In this document: in pieces, positions 1 through 9,984 of the stretch
Layout of the letters: the number at the start of each line of letters is the position of its first letter
How positions within the stretch are numbered: the first letter of the stretch is position 1
Assembly (NCBI GenBank): GCA_020112395.1
Contig: JACCEK010000001.1
Location: forward strand, 806,001 to 870,000
DNA: 64,000 nucleotides
Direction of reading: 5' to 3'
DNA from: Aerococcaceae bacterium DSM 111021
Lineage (GTDB): Bacteria; Bacillota; Bacilli; Lactobacillales; Aerococcaceae
Notes under the pieces: model-generated
The model's input: only the letters and a program-made list of their open reading frames with translations
What the model was told of the DNA's origin: nothing
Database searches by the model: none
Position numbers and translations under genes: made by a program

Positions 1-370
1 CTAAGTTCAGTTTACCAATGATAATTGCTCCAGCTTCTTTTAATTTTTTAATAACCGTAGCATCATATGTTGGATTAAAGTTCTCTAACATTTTTGATGA
101 AGCAGTTGTTATTAAGTCTTCAGTCACGATATTATCTTTAATTCCAATTGGCACACCATTCAGTAATGGTGCATCTTCTCCGTAACCAACTTCATCAGCT
201 TTTTTAGCTGCTTCTAAAGCAGCTTCTTTATTTAATGCTAAGAATGAATTAACTTTATCATCTGTCTCTTCGATATATGCAAAGACTGATTCTGTTAGTT
301 CAACAGCAGTAAATTCGCCGTTTTTTAACCCCGTTTGGATATCAATAATTGTTGTTGGATATTTACTCAT
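1..370 (-). CDS. gatA: Glutamyl-tRNA(Gln) amidotransferase subunit A, N-terminal part
   Basis: This is the first 123 codons of the amidase subunit that, with GatB and GatC, converts misacylated Glu-tRNA(Gln) to Gln-tRNA(Gln). The reading frame starts at an ATG on the complement of 368-370 and runs off the left end of the window. The visible part contains the amidase-family segment with GVPIGIKDNI, which carries the first lysine of the Ser-cisSer-Lys triad; the serine nucleophile lies outside. The start is one base from the gatC stop, so the two are translationally coupled in a gatC-gatA order typical of Bacilli. The identification is firm; the gene is partial only because of the window edge. 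Confidence 0.95.
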   Translation of the reverse strand, partial: MSKYPTTIIDIQTGLKNGEFTAVELTESVFAYIEETDDKVNSFLALNKEAALEAAKKADEVGYGEDAPLLNGVPIGIKDNIVTEDLITTASSKMLENFNPTYDATVIKKLKEAGAIIIGKLNL

Positions 371-371
371 A

Positions 372-668
372 TTAAACTTCCCCACTTTCTAAGATGGCTG
401 GTACTTGAATAAAACCACCTTCAGCTAATGGTGCGTTTTTAAGTAATTCTTCAGTTTTATTGCGTTTAATTGCTTTATCTTCACGTAATACGTTGATTAA
501 TTGATTACCATGATACGTCGGTTTAACCCCTTCAGTATCTACTGCTTGTAATTGTTCAACCATATCGATAATACGACTAAATTCATCAGTGAAATTAGCT
601 AATTCTTCATCAGAAAAACTTAGTTTCGATAATTTAGCTACGTGCTTGATTTGATCTTTACTTAACAT
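372..668 (-). CDS. gatC: Glutamyl-tRNA(Gln) amidotransferase subunit C
   Basis: GatC is the small (98 aa) structural subunit that wraps around GatA and bridges it to GatB. The sequence has the family's N-terminal helix with VAKLSKLSFSDEEL and the conserved C-terminal sequence LREDKA followed by NAPLAEGGFIQVPAIL. Length matches the family norm of about 95-100 residues. An AAGGAT ribosome-binding site lies about 10 bases before the ATG. It follows camS by 24 bases on the same strand and precedes gatA by one base, so it probably sits in a camS-gatCAB transcript. Confidence 0.96.
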   Translation of the reverse strand: MLSKDQIKHVAKLSKLSFSDEELANFTDEFSRIIDMVEQLQAVDTEGVKPTYHGNQLINVLREDKAIKRNKTEELLKNAPLAEGGFIQVPAILESGEV

Positions 669-692
669 TCAATTTATCCTTCCTTGTTCACT

Positions 693-1940
693 TTATTTTT
701 TGAATATATGACTTTGATATTGTGTTGCACCAGCTGGACGACCTAAGTAAGCTTCAATTCCAGCATCAGATATGACTTTAATTTCTATGGCTACCCCTTC
801 AGGTAATGTTCTTTGCGAAACATCAGTAATATGTTGAGTTAGTGCAGTAATTTCAGTTTGTTCATAAAATTGTGAAACAATTTCCACATTTAATGAAGCC
901 AAACCTCCATCTATATACAATGCCTCCCCAGAAATACCATTTAAATTAGGGAAGAAATTAATAATTTCATTACTAAAATTATCAAAGTATGTGTACTGAT
1001 CACTCTGATCATTGGCTTCAATGATTGGTAGTGCAATACGGTATTCATTGTTTTCTGTCCAATCGGTCACTGAATTCCCTTCACGTGAGATTCCATCTAA
1101 AACGTAAGTACCACCTACAATATCATCACTTGGAGCTGCACGGTAAATTCCAACTACAATTGGAACAGAACGTAATTCTTCTGTATTTCTAAGACGCCCA
1201 ACAATAATATTAGCGAATTGTCTTCCACGCTCTCGCATTTCTCCAACTGAAATTTCTTGTTGATGAATAACGCCTTCACTATCAGTATATTCATAGGTAC
1301 TGTTCATTGCAAGACCAATAACAATACCACCTAAGCCAAATCCTTCCTCGGTCTCTACCATCAAATTCTTCTCAGTAACTTGAGATAAATAAATTGGAGT
1401 AGATTGAACATTTGTTACTATCTGTTGGTTCTCTTCAGCATTTTCTTCCGTTACATCCTCTGGATCATCTGCAGGATCAACTGATTCATCTGAAGCAAGC
1501 GATTCATCTAAGCTTGATTGAGCTTCGGCCTCCTCTTCAGGCAGTGCAGGGTTTAACCCTTCTGGATTCGTTGCTGATTCTCTAGCTACCCAACTCGTCA
1601 TCGTCGATTCATCAATAATTTGTCCTTCTTGCATGTAATATTGTTCTGTAGGAAAAACTTGTTTACTAATTCGTAGTAAACCTTCTTCAAATGCACGTAT
1701 ATTAGCAGCTGAACTTAAATTATAGTTTGAACTCGCTGATGCACCCATCTGATATTGCCCATCAGTAATAACAGCACGATAATAATCATTCGATAATTGA
1801 TTTGTTGTCGTTTGAACTGTCACTTCATCAGGACTGACCTGTTGATTATTTTCTGATTCGGACCTTACTTGCGTCACGCCTCCGGAAAGCATTAAGCAAG
1901 CAAGTACTACAGATACACTTTTTCTTATCTTTCTGTTCAT
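693..1940 (-). CDS. camS: CamS family protein (cAM373-type sex pheromone precursor homologue)
   Basis: This 415 aa exported protein belongs to the CamS family, whose founding lipoprotein in Enterococcus gives rise to the cAM373 peptide from its signal sequence. The family's conserved ligA-camS-gatC position is kept, and motifs such as SVTDWTENNEYRIALP and the C-terminal AGATQYQSHIF match the fold. It has an N-terminal export signal. Unlike the usual lipoprotein form, there is no classical L-[AS]-[GA]-C box; the only cysteine is residue 15 in VVLAC, so lipidation is doubtful. Residues 135-170 are an acidic Glu/Asp/Ser linker. Biological function of the family remains poorly known. Confidence 0.88.
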   Translation of the reverse strand: MNRKIRKSVSVVLACLMLSGGVTQVRSESENNQQVSPDEVTVQTTTNQLSNDYYRAVITDGQYQMGASASSNYNLSSAANIRAFEEGLLRISKQVFPTEQYYMQEGQIIDESTMTSWVARESATNPEGLNPALPEEEAEAQSSLDESLASDESVDPADDPEDVTEENAEENQQIVTNVQSTPIYLSQVTEKNLMVETEEGFGLGGIVIGLAMNSTYEYTDSEGVIHQQEISVGEMRERGRQFANIIVGRLRNTEELRSVPIVVGIYRAAPSDDIVGGTYVLDGISREGNSVTDWTENNEYRIALPIIEANDQSDQYTYFDNFSNEIINFFPNLNGISGEALYIDGGLASLNVEIVSQFYEQTEITALTQHITDVSQRTLPEGVAIEIKVISDAGIEAYLGRPAGATQYQSHIFKK

Positions 1941-1944
1941 TTAA

Positions 1945-3969
<2,025 letters not shown>

Positions 3970-4073
3970 TTATACCATCACTCCTAAAAAGCCATTACGT
4001 CAATAGCGGTCTTAATTTCTTTGTCATAGTATATCATTCTTTACCTTTTCTATCAGTAAAAACTATTAACAAT

Positions 4074-6395
4074 CTATTCTACTTTTGATATCGGTGCAAA
4101 GGAAGCGAGTAGTTCTTTAATGCCTTGTGAATCGAAAGCAATGCTTAGTAATGCATCACTACCTGACCCTTTCACATTAACAACTGTTCCAACTCCCCAA
4201 GTGCGGTGATCAACTTTATCACCTACTGTATAACTTGAATTGGAAGTGTTTGTTACTTTTTTCTTCAATGCTCCTGTCGAACCACCTTTTGGTCGTTGAC
4301 TTAAAAGAACATTTCTAGCAGCACTACTTGAACGGTTTCTTGATTGCTTCATATTATTTTGTGAGCGAATAACAGTTTGGAATGATTGCCCAACTTGCTC
4401 AATAAGACTCTGGTCAATTTCTGATACGAACCTACTTGGTGCATTATGTTGGTATCTTCCATATAATAATCGACTTCTGGCTGCCGTTAGATACAACTGT
4501 TCCTCAGCACGTGTCATGCCTACATAAGCTAGACGTCTTTCTTCTTCTAACTCATCGTCACTTTCAGATGCTCGACTTAATGGAAATAAGCCTTCTTCCA
4601 TTCCTACAATGAATACATTCGGGAATTCTAGTCCCTTAGCGGCATGCATTGTCATTAAAGTAATCTGATCAGCTGATTCTTCTTCAGATGTATCCGATAC
4701 AAGCGATAACTCTGTTAAAAATAGCGTCAGGCGAATTCTTGGTGAATTCATATCGAGCACTTCCTCAGGTTCTTCTGGGTCTTCAGTGAAATCTGGATCT
4801 TTTTCAATAATATCTTCTAAATCCATCTCATCGAATTCTTTTGTTACTGATGCAAATTCATCTAAGTTTTCCAATCGATTTGTTGCTTCTAGCGTGCCTT
4901 CTTCTTGTAAGCTATGCTTATAATCTGATTGTTCCCAGACCTCTTCAACTAATTCACTTAGCGTTAGAAATTCAGCTTGTTGTCTTAGTCGCTTAATCAT
5001 ATCACTAAAGCGAACAAATTTATTTTGTAAGCTGGCTGATAGATTTGAATTACCAAGTTGGTCAATTGCTTCAAACCAGCCTAAATTTAAACTATCCGCA
5101 AATTCTGCTAATTTAGCAATACTTGTCGGACCAATACCACGTTTTGGCACATTAATGATTCGGTTAAAACTTAAGTTATCCGCTAAATTGTTAATGAGTC
5201 GAAGATATGCCAGTGTATCTTGAATTTCTTTTCGCGAGTAGAACTTCAACCCACCAACAATTTTATAAGGTAAATTCGCTTTTAATAGTTGATCCTCTAA
5301 ATTACGCGATTGTGCTTGAGTTCGATAAAGAATGGCATAATCACTATTTGATCGTCTTTGATCTTCTTTCGTTTGAAAGATTTGTTGGATCACGTATCTA
5401 GCTTCTTCTGAATCAGACTCAGCGAGATAAAATTTAACTTTACTACCTTGAGCCTTATCACTCCATAGTTTTTTATCTTTACGGTTAATATTTTTCTCAA
5501 TAACGCTATTTGCTGCGTTCAGAATAGATTGAGTTGAACGGTAATTTTGCTCTAATAGGATCACTTTAGCATTTGGATAATCCTTTTCAAAGTTCATAAT
5601 ATTTTCCATATTCGCTCCACGCCATCCATAAATACTTTGGTCAGCATCTCCTACAACACAGATGTTTTTCAATAATTCAGCTAATGTTTTCACTAGTAGA
5701 TACTGTGTTTCGTTTGTATCTTGATACTCATCTACATGAATATATTGAAACTTTTGTTGATAAAAATGGCGCGCATCGGCGTTTTCTTGAAGTAATTTCA
5801 CAGTTAATAGAATTAAATCATTAAAGTCCATGGCATTACTTGTTTTTAATTTTTGTTGGTACATTTTGTATACATTTGATTGAATGTTACCTAAGTAATC
5901 TGTATTTTCTGCTGCAAACTCTTGTGGCATTTGTCCTTCATTCTTTGCTGCATCAATAACCCATAACATGTCTTTGTAATTAAATCTTTGACTATCAAGG
6001 TTCAATTCTTTTAATACACGTTTCATTAACGTTTGTTGTTCACCTTGGTCAATAATCGAAAAGTTTTGGTCATACCCAATCTGATTGGCTTCACGACGTA
6101 AAATTCTCGCACACATTGAGTGGAATGTTGATACCCAAATCGATGATGCCTCAGGTCCAACTAACTTCTCAACACGCTCTTTCATTTCATTCGCGGCTTT
6201 GTTTGTAAAAGTGATAGCTAATACATTCCATGGTTTGACCTTTTTCTCCTCTAATAAATAAGCAATTCGATGTGTCAAAACACTGGTCTTTCCACTTCCT
6301 GCTCCAGCAGCAATTAATACTGGACCGTCTGTTGTATATACAGCTTCTTGTTGTTTTTTATTCAATCGGTTAATACTTTCTATTAACGATGACAT
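4074..6395 (-). CDS. pcrA: ATP-dependent DNA helicase PcrA (UvrD family)
   Basis: PcrA is a 3'-5' superfamily 1A helicase needed for repair, rolling-circle replication and clearing of stalled replication or transcription complexes. Visible motifs are Walker A (AAGAGSGKTSVLTHR, about residue 30), motif II with DEYQDTN, motif III GDADQSIYGWRGA, motif IV QNYRST, and motif V/VI with MTMHAAKGLEFPNVF and RLAYVGMTRA. The 773 aa length and a C-terminal Tudor-like tail (GDKVDHRTWGVGTVV) are typical, the tail being the RNA-polymerase contact in Bacillus PcrA. A GGAGG ribosome-binding site precedes the ATG. ligA follows after 104 bases. Confidence 0.98.
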   Translation of the reverse strand: MSSLIESINRLNKKQQEAVYTTDGPVLIAAGAGSGKTSVLTHRIAYLLEEKKVKPWNVLAITFTNKAANEMKERVEKLVGPEASSIWVSTFHSMCARILRREANQIGYDQNFSIIDQGEQQTLMKRVLKELNLDSQRFNYKDMLWVIDAAKNEGQMPQEFAAENTDYLGNIQSNVYKMYQQKLKTSNAMDFNDLILLTVKLLQENADARHFYQQKFQYIHVDEYQDTNETQYLLVKTLAELLKNICVVGDADQSIYGWRGANMENIMNFEKDYPNAKVILLEQNYRSTQSILNAANSVIEKNINRKDKKLWSDKAQGSKVKFYLAESDSEEARYVIQQIFQTKEDQRRSNSDYAILYRTQAQSRNLEDQLLKANLPYKIVGGLKFYSRKEIQDTLAYLRLINNLADNLSFNRIINVPKRGIGPTSIAKLAEFADSLNLGWFEAIDQLGNSNLSASLQNKFVRFSDMIKRLRQQAEFLTLSELVEEVWEQSDYKHSLQEEGTLEATNRLENLDEFASVTKEFDEMDLEDIIEKDPDFTEDPEEPEEVLDMNSPRIRLTLFLTELSLVSDTSEEESADQITLMTMHAAKGLEFPNVFIVGMEEGLFPLSRASESDDELEEERRLAYVGMTRAEEQLYLTAARSRLLYGRYQHNAPSRFVSEIDQSLIEQVGQSFQTVIRSQNNMKQSRNRSSSAARNVLLSQRPKGGSTGALKKKVTNTSNSSYTVGDKVDHRTWGVGTVVNVKGSGSDALLSIAFDSQGIKELLASFAPISKVE

Positions 6396-6595
6396 ACTAT
6401 TACCTCCAATTTATTTAGTAGGTTTTTAACTCTTTAAAAATCATACATAGGAGATTATATCAAAAATCGGTGTAGAGTCCTAACAAACAATCGATTAATT
6501 TCCTTTGTTACTTTTTTATGAGTCATTCTACTTTTTTAAAAAAATTATTGTATAAGATTTAATGAATTGTAACGACTTGTATCTAATTACTTCCT

Positions 6596-6635
6596 GCATA
6601 AAAAAATACCTCCTTGAGCTTTTAACTCAAGAAGG
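6596..6635 (-). terminator. Rho-independent terminator after the PurK-like gene
   Basis: Read on the minus strand, a hairpin with a CTTGAG/CTCAAG core (6613-6618 with 6626-6631) extended by outer pairs across one mismatch is followed by a run of T residues (A-run at 6599-6606 on the plus strand). It lies just beyond the stop of the gene at 6648 and so closes that transcript before pcrA. Confidence 0.75.
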
Positions 6636-6647
6636 AAATTTAATTTT

Positions 6648-7778
6648 TTATTCAGTTAACTCTGTAATTTGGATTTGTCGTTCACATTCTGATAATGAAT
6701 CACCTGTAACAATAACTTGTCCAATTAAACGTTTTGTATCATTATTAATCGGATTGAATAATGCGAATCCCCAATCCGTTCTTAGCATTAGCTGAGTTAA
6801 TAAATTCTCCTCATTTAACACTGATGCTGGTAAAGCAATCGCTGCTCTACTCTTTAAGTGAAGTGTCGGCAATGGTAAACCTAATATAGCTCTTGCTGCA
6901 GCTTCATAGTGAGATATACTCATTGAACCTATCGTAAACATTGCTTCATCAGACAAACCAATACTTGCTTCATTTATGTATACAACCCCGGCTGATGTAA
7001 TTAACATCTTCAGTGTCAATGAACCCATTAAATTCAACGACTCAGCTAAAAACTGTGCTAGTCGATTCATTTCTAGTTCAACGGGTTTAGAAATTTGTGC
7101 TGGAAAACGAACTTGTCTACCAAGTTGGTCCCCTTGCTCGCGTACTTCAAAAATCGGATAGATTAAAATTTCTCCGCGTTCGTTACGAATAACCGTAACG
7201 CTTGCTTTCTTTTCAGTAGGAATCCATGCTTCTAGAATACATGTTGTTTCCTCTAATTTTACACTGGCTTCATCATAATCCTCTTCACCGTATAGTACGA
7301 TATGCTCATTAGCATTATCGACATGACGCTGAGTGGACTTTAGAATACATGGGAAGCCAATATACTCAACCGCTTCTTTTAAATCTGTTAAATTAGTGAC
7401 TAGCGAAAATGGCGCAACTAAACATTTGTTAGAATCTAAGTAAGCCTTCTCAATGAGTCTATCTGTTGTAATTGCAATTAGATCCTCTGACAATGTTAAA
7501 TCTGTCTTTGATGCTAATAATTGGAACTCTCTATTGGATAAAATTCCCATCTCAACAGTTACTACATCCACTCGTTCACTAAAATAATTTAAGACTTGCT
7601 CATTATATGTTTCGGTAACAGTTTGCCATGTAGCAAATTGCCTAACTGGATTATTCTCACTTGTTACCAAACTTGCAACACGATAGCCTAGCTTACCTGC
7701 TGCTTGAGCCAAGACAGCTGCAGAAATAGATGATCCAATAATTCCAATTGTCTCACCTGGATAATGTCTTTGCGCCAT
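6648..7778 (-). CDS. PurK-like ATP-grasp protein, degenerate signature
   Basis: The fold and length (376 aa) match N5-carboxyaminoimidazole ribonucleotide synthase: an N-terminal Rossmann-like domain, a central ATP-grasp domain (about 110-290) with FPCILKSTQ as the ATP-binding lysine strand, and the C-terminal PurK cap. Two family signatures are absent: the N-terminal GGGQLG loop reads GSSISAAVL, and the NEIAPRPHNSGH motif is replaced by NEASIGLSDEA. No purE is adjacent. I infer a PurK relative with altered or lost substrate specificity. The start is the ATG at 7778 because it has an AAGGGAG site 8 bases away; a longer in-frame reading has none. It may share a transcript with the two genes upstream. 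Confidence 0.72.
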   Translation of the reverse strand: MAQRHYPGETIGIIGSSISAAVLAQAAGKLGYRVASLVTSENNPVRQFATWQTVTETYNEQVLNYFSERVDVVTVEMGILSNREFQLLASKTDLTLSEDLIAITTDRLIEKAYLDSNKCLVAPFSLVTNLTDLKEAVEYIGFPCILKSTQRHVDNANEHIVLYGEEDYDEASVKLEETTCILEAWIPTEKKASVTVIRNERGEILIYPIFEVREQGDQLGRQVRFPAQISKPVELEMNRLAQFLAESLNLMGSLTLKMLITSAGVVYINEASIGLSDEAMFTIGSMSISHYEAAARAILGLPLPTLHLKSRAAIALPASVLNEENLLTQLMLRTDWGFALFNPINNDTKRLIGQVIVTGDSLSECERQIQITELTE

Positions 7779-7871
7779 CCTGTCTACTCCCTTCAATCTT
7801 CGATATTTAAATGCACCTATAATAATAACACAACATGCAAATTCTGGCACTGATAAATTAATTTTTTTTAA

Positions 7872-8585
7872 TTATTGTAAGGGCTGATCGTATTGGTGTA
7901 ATTGATAAGCCTCAATCATCTCAATCAATTTTTCAGCATAAATAGGATCGGTGGCGTATCCTGATTCTTGCAATGCATAAGCTTGCTCCTCGTAATTATC
8001 TCCGTCTAATACAGCGTGATAGAATGTAGGATCCCAAGATGTACCCTCATTAATTAAAATAGCATGATTCTCCATCGATGCTTCCCAACTTGGATATACT
8101 TTGAATCGATCTGTTATTTCTATCCATTCATCATCAAAAAATTCTAATGTAGGAAAATCAACACCATCTGGATCTGATGCATCAGTCTTAACACCATAAA
8201 GATTATTATAGTCAGCACCTAATTGACTTTGACCAAAGTTACTCTCTAAAGCAGCTTGTGCCATTGATATACTCGCTAGCACACCATACTGCCTTTGAAG
8301 CCTTTGGGAGATGGGGATAATTGTCTCTATGAAAGTCAACCGTTCCTCATAATCTAACTCACGTTGAATAAGCTCACTATGCCGTTGATTAGCTGTTTCA
8401 ACCCAACGATAAATGATTATCCCACTTAACAAGGTGAATATCACAAAGAAAATTGATAATATACCGATTTTTTGCAGAAATTCGGTTTTAAATGTATTCC
8501 AGTTTTTCTTGTAGTTTGTTTTACTTTTTCGTCGTCGCGTTGGGCGTTTTTTAAATTTAAATAAGTTCTTTTTCTTCTTGGCCAT
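7872..8585 (-). CDS. Membrane-anchored GH73 N-acetylglucosaminidase (LytG/FlgJ-like)
   Basis: This 237 aa protein has a strongly basic cytoplasmic tail (KKKK, RRRR), one transmembrane helix (about residues 38-60), and an extracellular glucosaminidase domain (about 90-235). The domain carries the GH73 signature SMAQAALESNFGQSQL, whose glutamate is the general acid, followed by NNLYGVK and the YPSWEAS segment. Such enzymes cleave GlcNAc-MurNAc bonds in peptidoglycan during growth or separation. No cell-wall-binding repeats (LysM, SH3b) are present, so localisation relies on the membrane helix. It sits 17 bases after the HTH gene stop and is probably cotranscribed with it. Confidence 0.88.
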   Translation of the reverse strand: MAKKKKNLFKFKKRPTRRRKSKTNYKKNWNTFKTEFLQKIGILSIFFVIFTLLSGIIIYRWVETANQRHSELIQRELDYEERLTFIETIIPISQRLQRQYGVLASISMAQAALESNFGQSQLGADYNNLYGVKTDASDPDGVDFPTLEFFDDEWIEITDRFKVYPSWEASMENHAILINEGTSWDPTFYHAVLDGDNYEEQAYALQESGYATDPIYAEKLIEMIEAYQLHQYDQPLQ

Positions 8586-8602
8586 AGTGCCTCACTTTAT
8601 TA

Positions 8603-9127
8603 TTAGCTTTCTTGTAACTTCTCACTTTCGTCCACAAACCATTGTAAAAGTTTTACTTCATCATGTCCAATTTGTTGACGTATAATTCCTGGTAACCTTA
8701 ATTCAATAATATCATTATAACCCCATAAGTTGTAATCAACAATCAACTGTAGAATAACCATATTCGATTTTCTAACACTTTCTTCACTATTCTCATCACT
8801 TTGATGCCACTCTAATCGAGCGATTCCATTATTAACCCATTTTTTTGCAATTTGGTATTTTAAGAAATTATATTCATTCACAGGATTGTTAACAACATCA
8901 GGCATAATCTCTGTTGTTCGAACTACTTTTTGCACAAGCATCCACTCATAATCTGTGAATAACGTTGAAAGAATTTGAACATTATCATACTTTAACCCCT
9001 GGTCCCCTTTTTTCCAACGGTCCCAACTTTGCGGAGAAATACCTAATTTTTCAGTATAAAAGGCTTTTTCACTTACATACTTTTCACGAATGACTTGAAC
9101 TACGATTTCAATTAATGCTGGATTCAT
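8603..9127 (-). CDS. Putative helix-turn-helix regulator-like protein, unrecognised family
   Basis: The 174 aa product begins with a segment resembling a helix-turn-helix (YTEKLGISPQSWDRWKKGD, about residues 27-46), in which the recognition helix would be SPQSWDRWKKG. The rest is helical and rich in Trp and acidic residues, with no domain I can name. The start at 9127 is chosen because an AAGGGTG ribosome-binding site lies 7 bases upstream; the longer frame to 9169 would begin inside the promoter. Its own promoter contains two near-identical direct repeats, which would fit autoregulation. Function is not known; the DNA-binding assignment is inference. Confidence 0.6.
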   Translation of the reverse strand: MNPALIEIVVQVIREKYVSEKAFYTEKLGISPQSWDRWKKGDQGLKYDNVQILSTLFTDYEWMLVQKVVRTTEIMPDVVNNPVNEYNFLKYQIAKKWVNNGIARLEWHQSDENSEESVRKSNMVILQLIVDYNLWGYNDIIELRLPGIIRQQIGHDEVKLLQWFVDESEKLQES

Positions 9128-9132
9128 ACTAT

Positions 9133-9189
9133 CACCCTTTACGTGTATTTTATATACAACATTATACACCCTATACGTGATATATCCAA
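9133..9189 (-). promoter_or_regulatory. Sigma-A promoter with 13-bp direct repeats (candidate operators)
   Basis: On the minus strand, TTGGAT (9184-9189) and TATAAT (9161-9166) are separated by exactly 17 bases. CACGTATAGGGTG (9167-9179) fills most of the spacer and CACGTAAAGGGTG (9133-9145) overlaps the ribosome-binding site. The repeats match at 12 of 13 positions and start 34 bases apart. GTGTAT and ATACAC also form an inverted repeat around the -10. The placement suggests binding sites that block both polymerase and ribosome access. Confidence 0.65.
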
Positions 9190-9257
9190 ATGATAGATAG
9201 ACATTTTAAAAATTTTTGTTACTATTATACTCATCATTAAATTTGAAAGGGCTATAG

Positions 9258-9764
9258 ATGGAAGAAAATAAATCATTTAGAGATAGACTATCACTAGGAT
9301 GGCGAGCTTTTAAAACTGCTATTGCCGTTTCTTTAATAATTATTATCTACACTTTATTTAATCTTGGAGAAGGTACTTTGGCAGCTTTATCTGCTGTATT
9401 CGCGTTACGTGGGACCATGCCAGATACTTATAAATACGCAAAATACCGAATTTTCGGTAATACTGTTGGTGTTCTTATCGCAACAACTTTAATCTTTTTA
9501 AGACAAAACGTAGCATTTTTTGCCAACGATTTCTATACTTCTATTTCAGGTGGCTTAGGTGTTCTATTAGTCCTAAACTTTTGTACTTTTTTTGGGAACC
9601 AACAAAGTATCATTAATTCTGTAGCAACTTTTTTAGTTGTGTATTTAGGTACACCCGAAGATACTTGGCTAGTTTATAGCATTAGCCGTATCTTAGACAC
9701 CATTTTTGGTACGAGTGTCGCCATTGCCGTTAATAGGATACTACCTAATCGTTATAAAGATTAA
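9258..9764 (+). CDS. Aromatic acid exporter family (ArAE/FUSC-like, DUF939) membrane protein
   Basis: This 168 aa integral membrane protein has about five hydrophobic segments and a short cytoplasmic N-terminus. The sequence GWRAFKTAIAVSL, followed by ALSAVFALRGTMPDTYKYAKYR and a second GN-VG-rich helix, is characteristic of the short ArAE_1 proteins of Firmicutes, which consist only of the membrane domain of the FUSC superfamily. Substrate is unknown; relatives are described as exporters of aromatic carboxylic acids, but for the short forms this is only inferred. It is transcribed divergently from the HTH gene, with a GAAAGGG ribosome-binding site before the ATG. Confidence 0.8.
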   Translation: MEENKSFRDRLSLGWRAFKTAIAVSLIIIIYTLFNLGEGTLAALSAVFALRGTMPDTYKYAKYRIFGNTVGVLIATTLIFLRQNVAFFANDFYTSISGGLGVLLVLNFCTFFGNQQSIINSVATFLVVYLGTPEDTWLVYSISRILDTIFGTSVAIAVNRILPNRYKD

Positions 9765-9791
9765 TAAAAACACTACTGATTCTAATCAATG

Positions 9792-9906
9792 TGTAAAAGT
9801 GAGAACAGTGAAGAGAGACGTAAGCTCAGTTTCTGGGCGATAACCGAAGGGATTAACTAGAGGCGTTTCACTAGAGTCATAGAAGCGTTCTCGCTGGAAT
9901 AAATGG
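9792..9906 (-). repeat. Interspersed intergenic repeat, copy A
   Basis: Read on the minus strand, this stretch aligns with the intergenic sequence at 48857-48985. Shared blocks include TTATTC-AG--AGAA-G-TTC, TAGTG-AACGCCTCTAG, TAATC, TCGCC and CAGAAAC, separated by substitutions and small gaps. No open reading frame or RNA-gene signature explains the similarity. It lies between the convergent ends of the ArAE-type gene and the zinc-ribbon gene, a location typical of mobile or passively spread small repeats. Confidence 0.6.
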
Positions 9907-9923
9907 TAGACATTCATTTTAAG

Positions 9924-9971
9924 AAAAAACCGCCTATACATATATCTTAAACAGATAATGTATAGGCGGTT
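9924..9971. terminator. Bidirectional terminator between convergent genes
   Basis: A perfect 14-bp stem, AACCGCCTATACAT (9928-9941) with ATGTATAGGCGGTT (9958-9971), lies between two convergent genes. On the minus strand it is followed by TTTTTTCTT, a good U-tract for the gene ending at 9985. On the plus strand the tail is TATTTATTT, which may also stop the ArAE-type transcript. Confidence 0.85.
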
Positions 9972-9984
9972 ATTTATTTAATGA

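Noticed and set aside
9258-9764. Divergent ArAE-type gene as target of the HTH-like protein
   Set aside because: Direct repeats lie on the side of the HTH gene only, and no copy is found near the ArAE-type start, so the link is not supported.
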